From NCBI RefSeq assembly GCF_014649375.1, contig NZ_BMSX01000016.1, forward strand, positions 186,001 through 250,000: 64,000 nt of DNA. Reading direction: 5' to 3'. Source of the stretch: Streptomyces aurantiogriseus. Its GTDB lineage: Bacteria; Actinomycetota; Actinomycetes; Streptomycetales; Streptomycetaceae. How positions within the stretch are numbered: position 1 is the first letter of the stretch; each line of letters starts with the position of its first letter. Positions 51,318 to 60,028 of this stretch are shown here, in pieces. Under the pieces are notes generated by a model. It worked only from the letters and a program-made list of their open reading frames with translations, made no database searches and was not told the origin of the DNA. The position numbers and the translations under genes are program-made.

Positions 51318-51402
51318 ACCGCAGGTCCCACGGCGGGGGTCCGCGCGCCCCTGCTCGCCCGGACCCGCGCCTTCGGCGGCGGTGCCCCTGAAGCCCCGTA
51401 CT

Positions 51403-51446
51403 CACCCCGCGGCGGTCCTGTTCTGCCCTGACGCCGCCGCGGGGTG
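51403..51446. terminator. Terminator after the enolase-like operon
   Basis: CACCCCGCGGCGG and CCGCCGCGGGGTG pair perfectly (13 bp) around an 18-base loop and are followed by TTCTTCCC. Confidence 0.8.
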
Positions 51447-51475
51447 TTCTTCCCCGCCGGCCGTGCACACGGCCG

Positions 51476-51491
51476 GTGCTATCGTCAGCAC
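51476..51491. promoter_or_regulatory. LacI-regulon operator, site 6
   Basis: GTGCTATCGTCAGCAC differs from the palindrome by one base in the right arm. It ends 24 bp before the LysR start, so it probably blocks transcription of that gene directly. Confidence 0.78.
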
Positions 51492-51515
51492 AGGCCCAGC
51501 AGGACGGAGGAGCCG

Positions 51516-52424
51516 GTGGAACTGCGCTGGCTGGAATCGTTCGTCACCGTCGCGGAGGAACTGCACTTCGCGAGGGCGGCGGACCGTCTGCATCTTGCTC
51601 CGTCGGCGCTCAGCGCCCAGGTCAGGGCCCTGGAGTCGCATCTGGGCGTGCGGTTGATCGACCGGGGACGACGCACCCGCCCGGCCCTGACCAGTGCCGG
51701 GCGGCTGTTCCTGGAGGAGGCGCGGCTGACCCTCGCGCAGGCCGCCCGGGCCGAGGCGGTGGGCCGGCGTGCCGGGCGCGGAGAGCTGGGGCACGCCCAG
51801 ATCGCGTACGTCGCCTCGGCCACGTTCTCCGGAGTGCTGACCGACGTCCTCACCCGCTGCGCGTCCTCCGGCAGCGAACTGACCGTCCAGGTACGGGAGT
51901 TGGAGACGCCCGCCCAACTGGAGGCGCTGGCCTGCGGGGACATCGACGTCGGCTTCCTGCGCTGGAGGCCGGAGTACCCGCCCGAGGTCACGGCGACGTG
52001 CCTGCTCACCGAGGATGTCGTCCTGGCGCTGCCGGCCGGCGCGCCGCTGGCGGCGTACGAGGCCGTGCCGGCGGCGGAGCTGCGCGACGAGTGCTTCGTG
52101 GCTCCGCACTTCGACGAGGAGTACGGCTGCCGCGACCAGATCTTCGAGGTGGCCGAGCAGGGAGGTTTCAGCCCGCGGTGCGCACCCCCGGTGCGGGATT
52201 TCGTCGCGGCTCTGACGCTGGTGGGCGGTGGTCTCGCGGTGGCTCTGGTCCCCGACTCGCTGCGCCGCGTGCACATCCCGGGGGTGGCCTACCGTCCGCT
52301 GGCGGACGTACCGCTGACCACCCGTCTGGTAGGCGCCTACCGGAGGGGCGAGACCTCGCCCGCGGTGCGCGGCGTGATCCGCCGACTGCGGGAGGCGGCT
52401 GCCGCCACGGTCGCCGTCGGCTGA
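51516..52424 (+). CDS. LysR-family regulator
   Basis: This 302-residue regulator starts at GTG 51516 with GGACGGAGG upstream. The helix-turn-helix is standard (ELRWLESFVTVAEELHFARA; LHLAPSALSAQVRALESHLG). The co-inducer domain begins near residue 85 (LGHAQIAYVASATFSGVLTD). The LacI-type operator just upstream places it under the neighbouring regulator, a layered control. LysR proteins in aromatic pathways usually activate with a pathway intermediate as inducer. Its own target could be the next cluster. Confidence 0.9.
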   Translation: MELRWLESFVTVAEELHFARAADRLHLAPSALSAQVRALESHLGVRLIDRGRRTRPALTSAGRLFLEEARLTLAQAARAEAVGRRAGRGELGHAQIAYVASATFSGVLTDVLTRCASSGSELTVQVRELETPAQLEALACGDIDVGFLRWRPEYPPEVTATCLLTEDVVLALPAGAPLAAYEAVPAAELRDECFVAPHFDEEYGCRDQIFEVAEQGGFSPRCAPPVRDFVAALTLVGGGLAVALVPDSLRRVHIPGVAYRPLADVPLTTRLVGAYRRGETSPAVRGVIRRLREAAAATVAVG

Positions 52425-52626
52425 AGCCGCGCGGACGATCGCGCGCTGACCGGGCGTCAGTCTTCGCCGGACGCCCGCTTCAGGCCGCTTCGGCGCGCTC
52501 CCCGCTGCGCCGTCACATCGGTCGGGGACGCGGTCCTCGAGCCCGCGCCCGCCTCCTCGTACTCACCTCTCCGGCCGCCGGGCCCGCCCCACCGTCGTGA
52601 TCAGATTGGCTCCGCGCGGTACGGCG

Positions 52627-52662
52627 GGTCAACGACGAACCGACGCATGTTTGTGCGTGGAA
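52627..52662 (+). promoter_or_regulatory. 36-bp promoter element, copy 1
   Basis: This stretch, which begins GGTCAACGACGAACCGACGC, matches the one at 59901-59936 at 34 of 36 positions. It includes the inverted repeat ACGCA-6-TGCGT. It lies 115 bp upstream of the hydroxyacyl-CoA dehydrogenase gene. An AraC-type or similar regulator may bind it. Confidence 0.7.
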
Positions 52663-52777
52663 AGCGCACGATCGAAGCAGGTCAGAGGGGTTGCACCCAG
52701 CCTACGCTCGACACGGAACCACAGACCGTGACGGCGTCGGTCGACCGCCGCCGGACGGAGGACAGGCGGAGGAGAAC

Positions 52778-53641
52778 ATGACATCGATCAAGCACGTGGC
52801 CGTCGTCGGCGCCGGACAGATGGGCCGGGGCATCACCGAGGTCTGCGCCCGCGCCGGGCTGCACGTCACGTTGTGCGACGTGACCGAGGACAGGGCCCGG
52901 GCCGGCCTGGCGGGTGTGGCGGACTCCCTGCTCAAGGCGGAGCAGCGCGGCGCACTCACACCGGAGGACCGCGCACACGCCCTGGCCTCGATATTGGCCA
53001 CCGCCGACCTCACCCACCTGTCCGGCGCGGACCTGGTCATCGAGGCCGCGGTCGAGGACGAGAGGGCGAAGACGGCGCTGTTCCGGCAGTTGGACGAGGT
53101 CACCGACCCGGCCGCCGTGCTGGCCAGTAACACGTCGTCGATCCCCATCGCCCGCCTCGCGGCGGTGACCGGACGGCCGGAGGCGGTGGTCGGCCTGCAC
53201 TTCTTCAACCCCGTCCCCGTCATGCCACTGGTCGAGGTGATCCCTTCGCTGCACACGTCGAAGGCCACGGAACTGCGGGTACGTGCCTTCGCGGGCGAGA
53301 TCCTGGGCAAGAAGACGATCCTGGCGCAGGACCGCGCGGGCTTCGTGGTCAACTCCCTCCTGGTGCCGTACCTGTTGGCCGCGGTGCGGATGGTCGGCAC
53401 CGGTACGGCGACGGCGGAGGACATCGACACGGGAATGACGGCGGGTTGCGCCCACCCGATGGGCCCACTGCGCCTCGCCGACCTCATCGGGCTGGACACG
53501 GTGGCGGCGATAGGCGAGGCGCTGTACGAGGAGTACCGGGAACCGCTGTACGCCCCTCCCCCGTTGCTGCGCCGCATGGTCGAGTCGGGACTGCTCGGCC
53601 GTAAGTCCGGACAGGGGTTCTTCAGCTACAAGGCGGCCTGA
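52778..53641 (+). CDS. 3-hydroxyacyl-CoA (3-hydroxybutyryl-CoA) dehydrogenase
   Basis: This 287-residue enzyme has the NAD-binding start HVAVVGAGQMGRGITEVCAR. The catalytic region includes ASNTSSIPIARLAAV and GLHFFNPVPVMPLVEV, and the C-terminal domain has GFVVNSLLVPYLLAAVRMV and GCAHPMGPLRLADLIGLD. It oxidises 3-hydroxyacyl-CoA to 3-oxoacyl-CoA in beta-oxidation-like degradation. ATG 52778 follows GGCGGAGGA. It converges on the AraC gene. The shared promoter element links it to the CoA-transferase operon at 56838-59811. Confidence 0.92.
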   Translation: MTSIKHVAVVGAGQMGRGITEVCARAGLHVTLCDVTEDRARAGLAGVADSLLKAEQRGALTPEDRAHALASILATADLTHLSGADLVIEAAVEDERAKTALFRQLDEVTDPAAVLASNTSSIPIARLAAVTGRPEAVVGLHFFNPVPVMPLVEVIPSLHTSKATELRVRAFAGEILGKKTILAQDRAGFVVNSLLVPYLLAAVRMVGTGTATAEDIDTGMTAGCAHPMGPLRLADLIGLDTVAAIGEALYEEYREPLYAPPPLLRRMVESGLLGRKSGQGFFSYKAA

Positions 53642-53642
53642 G

Positions 53643-53668
53643 GGCCCGGCTGACGTCATCGCCGGGCC
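53643..53668. terminator. Hairpin between convergent dehydrogenase and AraC genes
   Basis: GGCCCGGC and GCCGGGCC pair around a 10-base loop that contains the AraC stop codon. Confidence 0.65.
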
Positions 53669-54615
53669 GCGCGCGCCTCCCGAGGGCTCATGCCGTAAGC
53701 CGCCTTGAAGGCGTGGCTGAAGTGGGCCGGGTCCGGGAAACCCCACCGCCCGCCGATGGCCCCGACCGGTAGGTGGTCCAGGGCGGGATCCGCGAGGTCG
53801 CGCCGGCACCGGGCGAGACGCTGTTCCCGGATCCAGCCGGAGACGGTGTACCCCTGCTCCGCCAGCAACTTGTACAGGTAGCGGCGGGAGATGCGGTGGG
53901 CGGCCGCGATTCCCTCGGGGCTCAGCCGGGGGTCGGCGAGCCGCTGCTCCATGTGGACGAGGATGCGCTGGGTGAGCAGGCTCGGGCCGTCGAAGTCGGG
54001 TGCTCGGTCCCCACCGGTGTGCTCCGCCAGCAGGGTGCCGATCAGGCCGACCACGTTGTCGGCGAGCCGGGTCGTGCCACGGGACCCCAGTTGCTCCAGT
54101 CGCTCCACCTGCCGCGCCAGCCCGTACAGGAAGGGCCCCACCACCTGGCCGAGTCCGTCGTGGCACGACACCGGAGTCGCCGTCACCCGCGCCAGTTCGC
54201 GTTCCGTCAACTGCAGCATGGGCCGTGGGAACATCAGCACGAGGCCGCTGTGGGACTGATCGAGGTCGTAGGTGAAGGGACAGCGGGTGTCGTAGATCAC
54301 CAGCTCGCCCGGCGCCACTCGGGCCTGTCGGTCGCCCTGGCTGAGCACACCGTGCCCGGTGAGCTGCAGCGTGACCTGGAAGAAGTCGGGCGCGTCCGAC
54401 CCGATGTGGCGCCGGGTGCGCGCGACGGTGTGCGGTTCGGCCGTGATGGCCGACATCTGGAGCCGGCCGACCTGCGCGGACCGCAATGAGGCCCGGAAGT
54501 CGGGGCATGCGCGGGGCAGGACCTCCAAGGGCACGAGGTTCCGGCTGACGGCGTCCCGCCAGCTTTCCAGTCTTCGGGTGGTGGGGCCGTCGTGCGGCGT
54601 CGTCATCCGGGGCAT
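53656..54615 (-). CDS. AraC-family regulator
   Basis: This 319-residue protein starts at ATG 54615 behind CAGGAGGAGAG. The N-terminal AraC_binding_2-type domain includes FFQVTLQLTGHGVLSQGDRQ and APGELVIYDTRCPFTYD. The C-terminal pair of helix-turn-helix motifs is clear (SPEGIAAAHRISRRYLYKLL; WGFPDPAHFSHAFKAAYGMS). It is divergent from the flavin monooxygenase genes and convergent with the hydroxyacyl-CoA dehydrogenase, so it is the likely activator of this block. The 36-bp elements are candidate targets. The inducer is unknown. Confidence 0.9.
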   Translation of the reverse strand: MPRMTTPHDGPTTRRLESWRDAVSRNLVPLEVLPRACPDFRASLRSAQVGRLQMSAITAEPHTVARTRRHIGSDAPDFFQVTLQLTGHGVLSQGDRQARVAPGELVIYDTRCPFTYDLDQSHSGLVLMFPRPMLQLTERELARVTATPVSCHDGLGQVVGPFLYGLARQVERLEQLGSRGTTRLADNVVGLIGTLLAEHTGGDRAPDFDGPSLLTQRILVHMEQRLADPRLSPEGIAAAHRISRRYLYKLLAEQGYTVSGWIREQRLARCRRDLADPALDHLPVGAIGGRWGFPDPAHFSHAFKAAYGMSPREARAARR

Positions 54616-55060
54616 GCGGCTCTCCTCCTGCGGATTCTGCCCCCAAGGAGTCCGGCACGAGCAGCCCGTCTCCTTTGCGGGGAGTTTAGGTCCCCGCGGG
54701 TGATGTGCAACCGCCCGTGACCACCCTGTTCGGCGGATCACAGGCCGGCGTCCCGCCGTGACCGGTACGGACGCCGGGAAGTCCCCGCCGACAGGCGCGA
54801 CGGTGGCCGTGGCCGACGCCTGGCAGCAGTTCTCAGCCGACCAAATGCCCGTGCTCCCGGACACAAGCGGGACCTTGCGCCTCGGCCCGATCATTCGGGG
54901 CAGTGAGCAGGAGGCATCGGCCACGGTTCGTGCAGGGACGAGCACGACCGCATCCCCTCGCGTCGGCCGGCCCGCATGTCACCGCGGCCTCCGAAGCACG
55001 AACGCGATCGAAATCCGAATGACGAGCCGGCAGTCCGCTCGTCCGATGTGGAGACCCATC
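54616..55060. promoter_or_regulatory. Divergent control region between AraC gene and monooxygenase
   Basis: The 445 bp hold both promoters. A CGGTTCGT segment near 54929 resembles part of the reversed 36-bp element, but the match is short. No gene is convincing here, although a frame runs through to the monooxygenase from 54758. Confidence 0.45.
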
Positions 55061-56242
55061 ATGACGACTTTGCTTGAGCCCACCTCCTCCCAGGACCGGG
55101 AGACCGACAACAGTGTGCTCGGCCGCGTCCGCGCGCATCTGCCCGAGATCGCGGCAGGCTCCGCCGAGGCCGAGGCGGCCCGTGCGGTGCCTGCGGAGAT
55201 CATCACCGCGCTGCGCGAAGCCGGTGTGTTCCGGATGGCGCTGCCCAAGGCCTGGGGCGGCGAGCAGCTCGGCCTGGTGGAAGGCGCTCGGGTGGTCCAG
55301 GAGATAGCGAAGGCCGACGGTTCGACCGGCTGGACCGTTCAAGCGGCCTCGATGGCCTGGTTCTTCGTGCGGTCGCTGCCCCGGCAGACGCTTGAGAAGG
55401 AGGTCTTCGGCGACGGCGCCGACCTGATGCTCCGCGGGGCGATAGCCCCGAAGGGGAAGGCGACGCCGGTGGAGGGCGGCTACCGGCTCAGTGGCCGCTG
55501 GCCGCTGGCCAGTGGCTCGTTCACCCCGGACTGGATGCTCGCGGGCTTCGTGGTCGAGGGCGCGCCCCCGCTGCCCGGTGGCGGTCCGGACATGCGCGTC
55601 GCGCTGGTCCGCCCCGAGCAGGTCACGTTCCTCGACACCTGGGACGCGGTGGGCCTGCGTGCCACGCAGAGCACCGACTTCACGATGGACGACGTCTTCG
55701 TGCCCGAGCGGTTCACGGGGCCGCTGATGGGCGACAACAACATCCCCGCTCCGTTCTACGACCTGCCGTACACCGCGACCGGTGCCTCGCACGACGCCGT
55801 CATCATCGGCTGTCTGGAGGGTGCGCTCGGCGACCTCGCCGAACTGGCCGCCACCAAACGGCCGGCGTTCAACCCCAGGGTGGTCATCGGTGAGGACCCG
55901 GTGTTCCAGGAGAAGTTCGCCGAGCTGCACCTGCGCACGGCGGCACTGAACGCCCTGTGGGAGCAGACCGGCCGCACCGTCATGGACCGGGCACTCGCGG
56001 GAGAGGAGCCCACCCCGACCGAGTGGTTCAGCTACACCGGCGGCCACCAGCACATTCACCACGAGGGCAGCCGGATCCTCAACGAGATCATGACGCTGTC
56101 GGGCAGCGCGGGGCTCTACAGCAGCAACCCGATGCAGCGTCGCTGGCGCGACGTCCGCTGCGTCTCCCAGCACGTGGCCGGCAACAACGGCTCGCTGCGG
56201 CGCCTGGGCGCCGTCCTGTCGGGTCAGGAGGACGCCCGATGA
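55061..56242 (+). CDS. Flavin-dependent monooxygenase, oxygenase component (acyl-CoA dehydrogenase fold)
   Basis: This 393-residue protein starts at ATG 55061. It has the acyl-CoA-dehydrogenase fold of HsaA/HpaH-C2-type hydroxylases: EIITALREAGVFRMALPKAW, ADGSTGWTVQAASMAWFFV, then RATQSTDFTMDDVFVPERF and a C-terminal FSYTGGHQHIHHEGSRILNE. The acyl-CoA dehydrogenase catalytic Glu motif is absent, and the flavin reductase gene overlaps its stop (ATGA), which favours a two-component monooxygenase using reduced FMN or FAD. It would hydroxylate an aromatic or heteroaromatic substrate. The substrate is unknown. Confidence 0.85.
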   Translation: MTTLLEPTSSQDRETDNSVLGRVRAHLPEIAAGSAEAEAARAVPAEIITALREAGVFRMALPKAWGGEQLGLVEGARVVQEIAKADGSTGWTVQAASMAWFFVRSLPRQTLEKEVFGDGADLMLRGAIAPKGKATPVEGGYRLSGRWPLASGSFTPDWMLAGFVVEGAPPLPGGGPDMRVALVRPEQVTFLDTWDAVGLRATQSTDFTMDDVFVPERFTGPLMGDNNIPAPFYDLPYTATGASHDAVIIGCLEGALGDLAELAATKRPAFNPRVVIGEDPVFQEKFAELHLRTAALNALWEQTGRTVMDRALAGEEPTPTEWFSYTGGHQHIHHEGSRILNEIMTLSGSAGLYSSNPMQRRWRDVRCVSQHVAGNNGSLRRLGAVLSGQEDAR

Positions 56243-56736
56243 GCCCGCTCGTCGCGACACCGACGGATCCCGCGGCGCTGCGCCAGGCGTTCGGCTGTTT
56301 CCCGTCCGGGGTGACAGCCCTGTGCGCACTCGACTCCGGTACGCCGGTGGGTATGGCCGCCAGCACCTTCACTCCGGTCTCCCTCGAACCCCCTCTGGTG
56401 TCGGTCTGCGTCCAGGACACCTCGTCGACCTGGCCGAAGCTGCGGAAGCAGAGCCGCCTGGGCCTGAGCGTGCTGGCCGAGGGACAGGACCTGGTCTGCC
56501 GATCGCTGGCCGGCAGGGCGGGGGACCGGTTCGCGGACGTCGACTGGGAAGCCGGCGTGGACGGCGGCGTGTACATCCACGGTGCCAACCTCTGGCTGGA
56601 CTGCTCGGTCCACGCCGAGTTCCCCGGCGGCGACCACACCATCGTCCTGCTGGAGATCCACGGCCTGAAGGCCGAACCCGACCGGGCGCCGCTGGTGTTC
56701 CACGGCAGCCGGTTCCGGCGCCTGGCCGTGTCATGA
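56239..56736 (+). CDS. Flavin reductase (HpaC/HsaB-like), partner of the monooxygenase
   Basis: This 165-residue protein overlaps the monooxygenase by four bases. It has the flavin-reductase pattern: LRQAFGCFPSGVTALCALD, GMAASTFTPVSLEPPLVSVC, LGLSVLAEGQDLVCRSLAG and a C-terminal LVFHGSRFRRL. It supplies reduced flavin to the oxygenase component. The length is standard. Confidence 0.92.
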   Translation: MSPLVATPTDPAALRQAFGCFPSGVTALCALDSGTPVGMAASTFTPVSLEPPLVSVCVQDTSSTWPKLRKQSRLGLSVLAEGQDLVCRSLAGRAGDRFADVDWEAGVDGGVYIHGANLWLDCSVHAEFPGGDHTIVLLEIHGLKAEPDRAPLVFHGSRFRRLAVS

Positions 56737-56763
56737 ACTGAGTTTCGTCGGTATCGCGGACGC

Positions 56764-56799
56764 GTGCGGCGGTGACCCTCTTCTCGGTCGCCGCCGCAC
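56764..56799. terminator. Terminator between flavin reductase and acyl-CoA dehydrogenase genes
   Basis: GTGCGGCGGTGACC pairs with GGTCGCCGCCGCAC over 14 positions with one mismatch, around an 8-base loop. The flanking genes converge. Confidence 0.8.
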
Positions 56800-56837
56800 T
56801 CCCGTTGGGCCGCTCGACTCACACCGGGGCCGAGTGG

Positions 56838-58013
56838 TCAGCGGAACGCCGGGTATCCGGTGATCGCCTGACCGACGACCAGGGTGTGCATCTCGTTGGT
56901 GCCCTCGTAGGTCAGGACGGACTCGAGGTTGTTGGCGTGGCGCAGCGGCGAGTACTCCAGGGAGATGCCGTTGGCGCCCAGGATGCTGCGGCACTCCCGC
57001 GCGATGGCGATCGCTTCACGGACGTTGTTGAGCTTGCCCACGCTGATCTGCTCGGGGCGGATACGGTGCTCGTCCTTCAGGCGGCCCAGGTGCAGGGCGA
57101 GCAGAGCCGCGCTGCTCAGGGACACCGTCATGTCGGCCAGCTTCTTCTGGGTGAGCTGGAAGGCGCTGATGGGCTTGTCGAACTGCACGCGGGAGTCGGC
57201 GTACTCGATGGCCGCCTGGAGCGAGTCGCGCGCCGCGCCGACCGCGCCGAACAGGATGCCGAAGCGGGCCTCGTTCAGGCAGGACAGCGGTCCGCGCAAG
57301 CCCTCCGCGAGCGGCAGCCGCGCCGAGTCGGGCAGCCGGACGTTGTCGAAGTACAGCTCCGAGGTGATGGAGGCGCGCAGCGACATCTTCTGCTTGATGT
57401 CCTGGGTGGTGAAGCCGGGCGTGCCGCGCGGGACGAGGAAGCCGCGGATGCCGTCCTCGGTCTGCGCCCACACGGTGGCCACGTCGGCGATACCGCCGTT
57501 GGTGATCCACATCTTGGAGCCGTTCAGGATCCAGTCCCCGCCGTCCCGGACGGCCCGGGTGCGCATCCCGGAGGGGTTGCTGCCGAAGTCGGGCTCGGTC
57601 AGGCCGAAGCAGCCGATCGCCTCACCGGCGGCGAGCCGGGGCAGCCACTCCTGCTTCTGCCCCTCTGAACCCCACTTCCAGATGGAGTACATCGACAGCG
57701 AGCCCTGCACCGAGACGAAGCTGCGGAAGCCGGAGTCCGCCGCTTCCAGTTCCAGGCAGGCCAGCCCGTAGCTGACGGCGTTGGTGCCGGCACAGCCGTA
57801 CCCTTCGAGGTGCATGCCGAGCACCCCCAACTTGCCGAGTTCCGGCGCGAGTTCGCGGGCGAAGTGGGCGTTCTCGAACCACTCGCCGATGTGCGGGCGC
57901 ACCCGGTCGGTGAGGAACTTGGCGACGGTGGCCTGGATCTCGCGCTCCTCGTCGCTGAGGGCGGAGGAGAGGTCGAGCAGGTCGAGGGGGTCCTTCAGCG
58001 GCTTGCGGCTCAT
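56838..58013 (-). CDS. Acyl-CoA dehydrogenase, glutaryl-CoA dehydrogenase-like
   Basis: This 391-residue flavoprotein starts at ATG 58013 behind CCAGGAGCG. Family blocks are YGCAGTNAVSYGLACLELEA, GCFGLTEPDFGSNPSGMRT and NGSKMWITNGGIADVATVW. The C-terminal LTYEGTNEMHTLVVGQAITG places the catalytic Glu in the YEGT motif, as in glutaryl-CoA dehydrogenases. It could oxidise and decarboxylate a glutaryl-type CoA ester. It is the last gene of the DUF35 / CoA-transferase / dehydrogenase unit. Confidence 0.92.
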   Translation of the reverse strand: MSRKPLKDPLDLLDLSSALSDEEREIQATVAKFLTDRVRPHIGEWFENAHFARELAPELGKLGVLGMHLEGYGCAGTNAVSYGLACLELEAADSGFRSFVSVQGSLSMYSIWKWGSEGQKQEWLPRLAAGEAIGCFGLTEPDFGSNPSGMRTRAVRDGGDWILNGSKMWITNGGIADVATVWAQTEDGIRGFLVPRGTPGFTTQDIKQKMSLRASITSELYFDNVRLPDSARLPLAEGLRGPLSCLNEARFGILFGAVGAARDSLQAAIEYADSRVQFDKPISAFQLTQKKLADMTVSLSSAALLALHLGRLKDEHRIRPEQISVGKLNNVREAIAIARECRSILGANGISLEYSPLRHANNLESVLTYEGTNEMHTLVVGQAITGYPAFR

Positions 58014-58071
58014 CGTGCGCTCCTGGTGGTCGACATGGTGGGTTCGGTCATGGTGATGGTGCGGGGAACGG

Positions 58072-59316
58072 TCATGTGATCGCTCCCTCTCGCTCTGTGG
58101 CGTGGTCGGACAAGCGAGGGAGAATCTCCGCGGTGTGCTGGCCCAGGCACGGCGGAGGCAGGAGGTACCGCGCGGGTGTCTCACTCAGCGTGATGGGGTT
58201 CGCGACCTGGCGGGAGGGCCTGCCACCCGCTCCGTCGGCCGCCGCGGCGGGGATGTCGACGATGCCGGGAAGGCCGAGCCGCTCGGCGAAGGCGAAGGCC
58301 TCGTCCAGGGCGTTGACGGGTCCGGCGGGCACGCCCGCGGCCAGCAGGGCGCCCGACCAGTGGTCGGCTCCGGCGGCGCCCAGCCGCTCGGTCAGGATGT
58401 CCCGCAGTTCGCCGCGGTGGGCGACCCGGTCGGTATTGGTGCGGAAGCGGTCGTCGAGAGCGAGGCCGGGATCTCCGACGACCTCGGCGAGCGCCGCGAA
58501 CTGGCGGTCGTTGCCCACCGCGAGCGCGATCGGACGATCGGCGGTCGGGAAGGTCTCGTACGGGGCGATGCTCGGGTGCGCGTTGCCCAGGCGCCCCGGG
58601 ACGACACCGGCGACGGCGAACGCCGATGCCTGGTTGACCAGGGCCGACAGCAGCGAGCCGAGCAGGTTCACCTCCACGAGCTGCCCCTGCCCGGTGGCGT
58701 CCCGGTGCCGGAGAGCGGCGAGGACGCCGAGCGAGGCGTGCAGTCCGGTGATCACGTCGACCAGGGCCACGCCCGCCTTCACCGGTTCCCCGTCCGCGTT
58801 CCCGGTCACGCTCATGAGGCCGCCGACAGCCTGGACGAGCAGGTCGTAACCGGGGATCGCGGCGCCCTCACCGCTGCCGAAACCGCTGATCGAGCAGTAG
58901 ATCAGCTCCGGGTGCAGTGCGCGGAGCTCCTTGTGGCCGAGGCCCAGCCGCTCCATCGTGCCGGGTCGGAAGTTCTCCACCAGCACGTCGGACTCGGCCA
59001 CCAGGGCACGTGCCTGTTCACGGCCGGCCTCCGTGGTCAGGTCCAGGACGACCGACCTCTTGTTCCGGTTGACGCTCAGGAAGTACGTCGACGTGCCGTC
59101 GTGGTCGGCCGGGGGGTGCCAGGCCCGGGTGTCGTCTCCGATGCCCGGCCGCTCGACCTTCACCACGTCGGCGCCGAGGTCGGCGAGGAGCATGGTGGCA
59201 TAGGGCCCCGCGAGAACCCGGGAGAAGTCGGCGATGCGCAGACCGTCCAGCGCTCCACGCCTCGCTCCGTCGAGAACGCCGGCCCATCCGTCCGGCGCGT
59301 TGTTCTGGGTGCCCAC
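58072..59316 (-). CDS. Class III CoA-transferase (CaiB/BaiF family)
   Basis: This 414-residue protein shows the family signature: LRIADFSRVLAGPYATMLLA, DLGADVVKVERPGIGDDTRA, then ISGFGSGEGAAIPGYDLLVQ with the catalytic Asp in GYDLLVQ. It moves CoA between carboxylic acids, for example from succinyl-CoA or glutaryl-CoA to a pathway acid. Together with the glutaryl-CoA-dehydrogenase-like gene 58 bp downstream it suggests activation and oxidation of a dicarboxylic acid. Confidence 0.92.
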   Translation of the reverse strand: MGTQNNAPDGWAGVLDGARRGALDGLRIADFSRVLAGPYATMLLADLGADVVKVERPGIGDDTRAWHPPADHDGTSTYFLSVNRNKRSVVLDLTTEAGREQARALVAESDVLVENFRPGTMERLGLGHKELRALHPELIYCSISGFGSGEGAAIPGYDLLVQAVGGLMSVTGNADGEPVKAGVALVDVITGLHASLGVLAALRHRDATGQGQLVEVNLLGSLLSALVNQASAFAVAGVVPGRLGNAHPSIAPYETFPTADRPIALAVGNDRQFAALAEVVGDPGLALDDRFRTNTDRVAHRGELRDILTERLGAAGADHWSGALLAAGVPAGPVNALDEAFAFAERLGLPGIVDIPAAAADGAGGRPSRQVANPITLSETPARYLLPPPCLGQHTAEILPRLSDHATEREGAIT

Positions 59317-59376
59317 GCACCCTCCTCTCTGATCGTCCCGTCTACCCGAACGTGGCTCCGCCGGAGCCGTTTCCCG

Positions 59377-59811
59377 TCACCACCAGGGCTCCGCAGGCGG
59401 CTCCCGGCGAGTGAGTTCGACGACGGGAAGGCCCTGGCCCAGGGGGGCGCCGGCCCGTACGACACGCACCTTTGCCCCGACCGCGACCGCGACCGGCGCC
59501 GCCCCGGTGACCTGGCAGATCAGGGTGAATCCCTCGTCCATCGCGACGAACCAGGTGTTGTGCGGGGACGGGCCGTTGCGGCGGACGACGACCCCGGTAC
59601 CCGAGCTGCGCTCCTGTGCGAAGGCCATGGACCCGCAGGCGCGGCAGAACGAGCGGCGGTAGGCCGGAGTGCCGCACCAGCGGCAGCGCTGGAACAGCAG
59701 TGCGTCGCCGTCCGCCGGAGCGGTCGGTGAGGCGGGCCCGGGCGTGGCGGCGGTAGCCGCGTCGTGGTCTTCCCGCAATTCGGTTTGTTCACGGATGTCT
59801 GTCTGGAGCAT
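59377..59811 (-). CDS. Zn-ribbon / OB-fold protein (DUF35 type)
   Basis: This 144-residue protein starts at ATG 59811 behind GGAGG. The zinc ribbon reads CRWCGTPAYRRSFCRACG (Cys-x2-Cys-x10-Cys-x2-Cys) and is followed by an OB-fold (TWFVAMDEGFTLICQVTG; VGAKVRVVRAG). DUF35 proteins usually bind acyl-CoA and assist thiolases or aldolases. No thiolase gene is adjacent here, which is unusual. It is the first gene of the minus-strand operon. Confidence 0.88.
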   Translation of the reverse strand: MLQTDIREQTELREDHDAATAATPGPASPTAPADGDALLFQRCRWCGTPAYRRSFCRACGSMAFAQERSSGTGVVVRRNGPSPHNTWFVAMDEGFTLICQVTGAAPVAVAVGAKVRVVRAGAPLGQGLPVVELTRREPPAEPWW

Positions 59812-59900
59812 CACGGCCTCCTGCACGCAATTCGGTGACCGGAAAACGGGCCAGGGGAACCCGCTGTGGCTCCACCACCCTGGCCCTGCCGCGAATCACC

Positions 59901-59936
59901 GGTCAACGACGAACCGACGCATCTTTGTGCGCGGAA
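59901..59936 (+). promoter_or_regulatory. 36-bp promoter element, copy 2
   Basis: This copy matches 52627-52662 at 34 of 36 positions. It lies 90 bp upstream of the minus-strand DUF35 gene and points in the opposite orientation to that gene. The strong conservation outside coding sequence indicates a regulator-binding site. Confidence 0.7.
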
Positions 59937-60028
59937 TGCGTTCTGTTCACTGACGACGCAGGTCAACCGTTTCGGCTGTACGGACGGGTGGTGTACCGGA
60001 GTGAGGCGCCGCGGGGTTTCGCCGGTTC

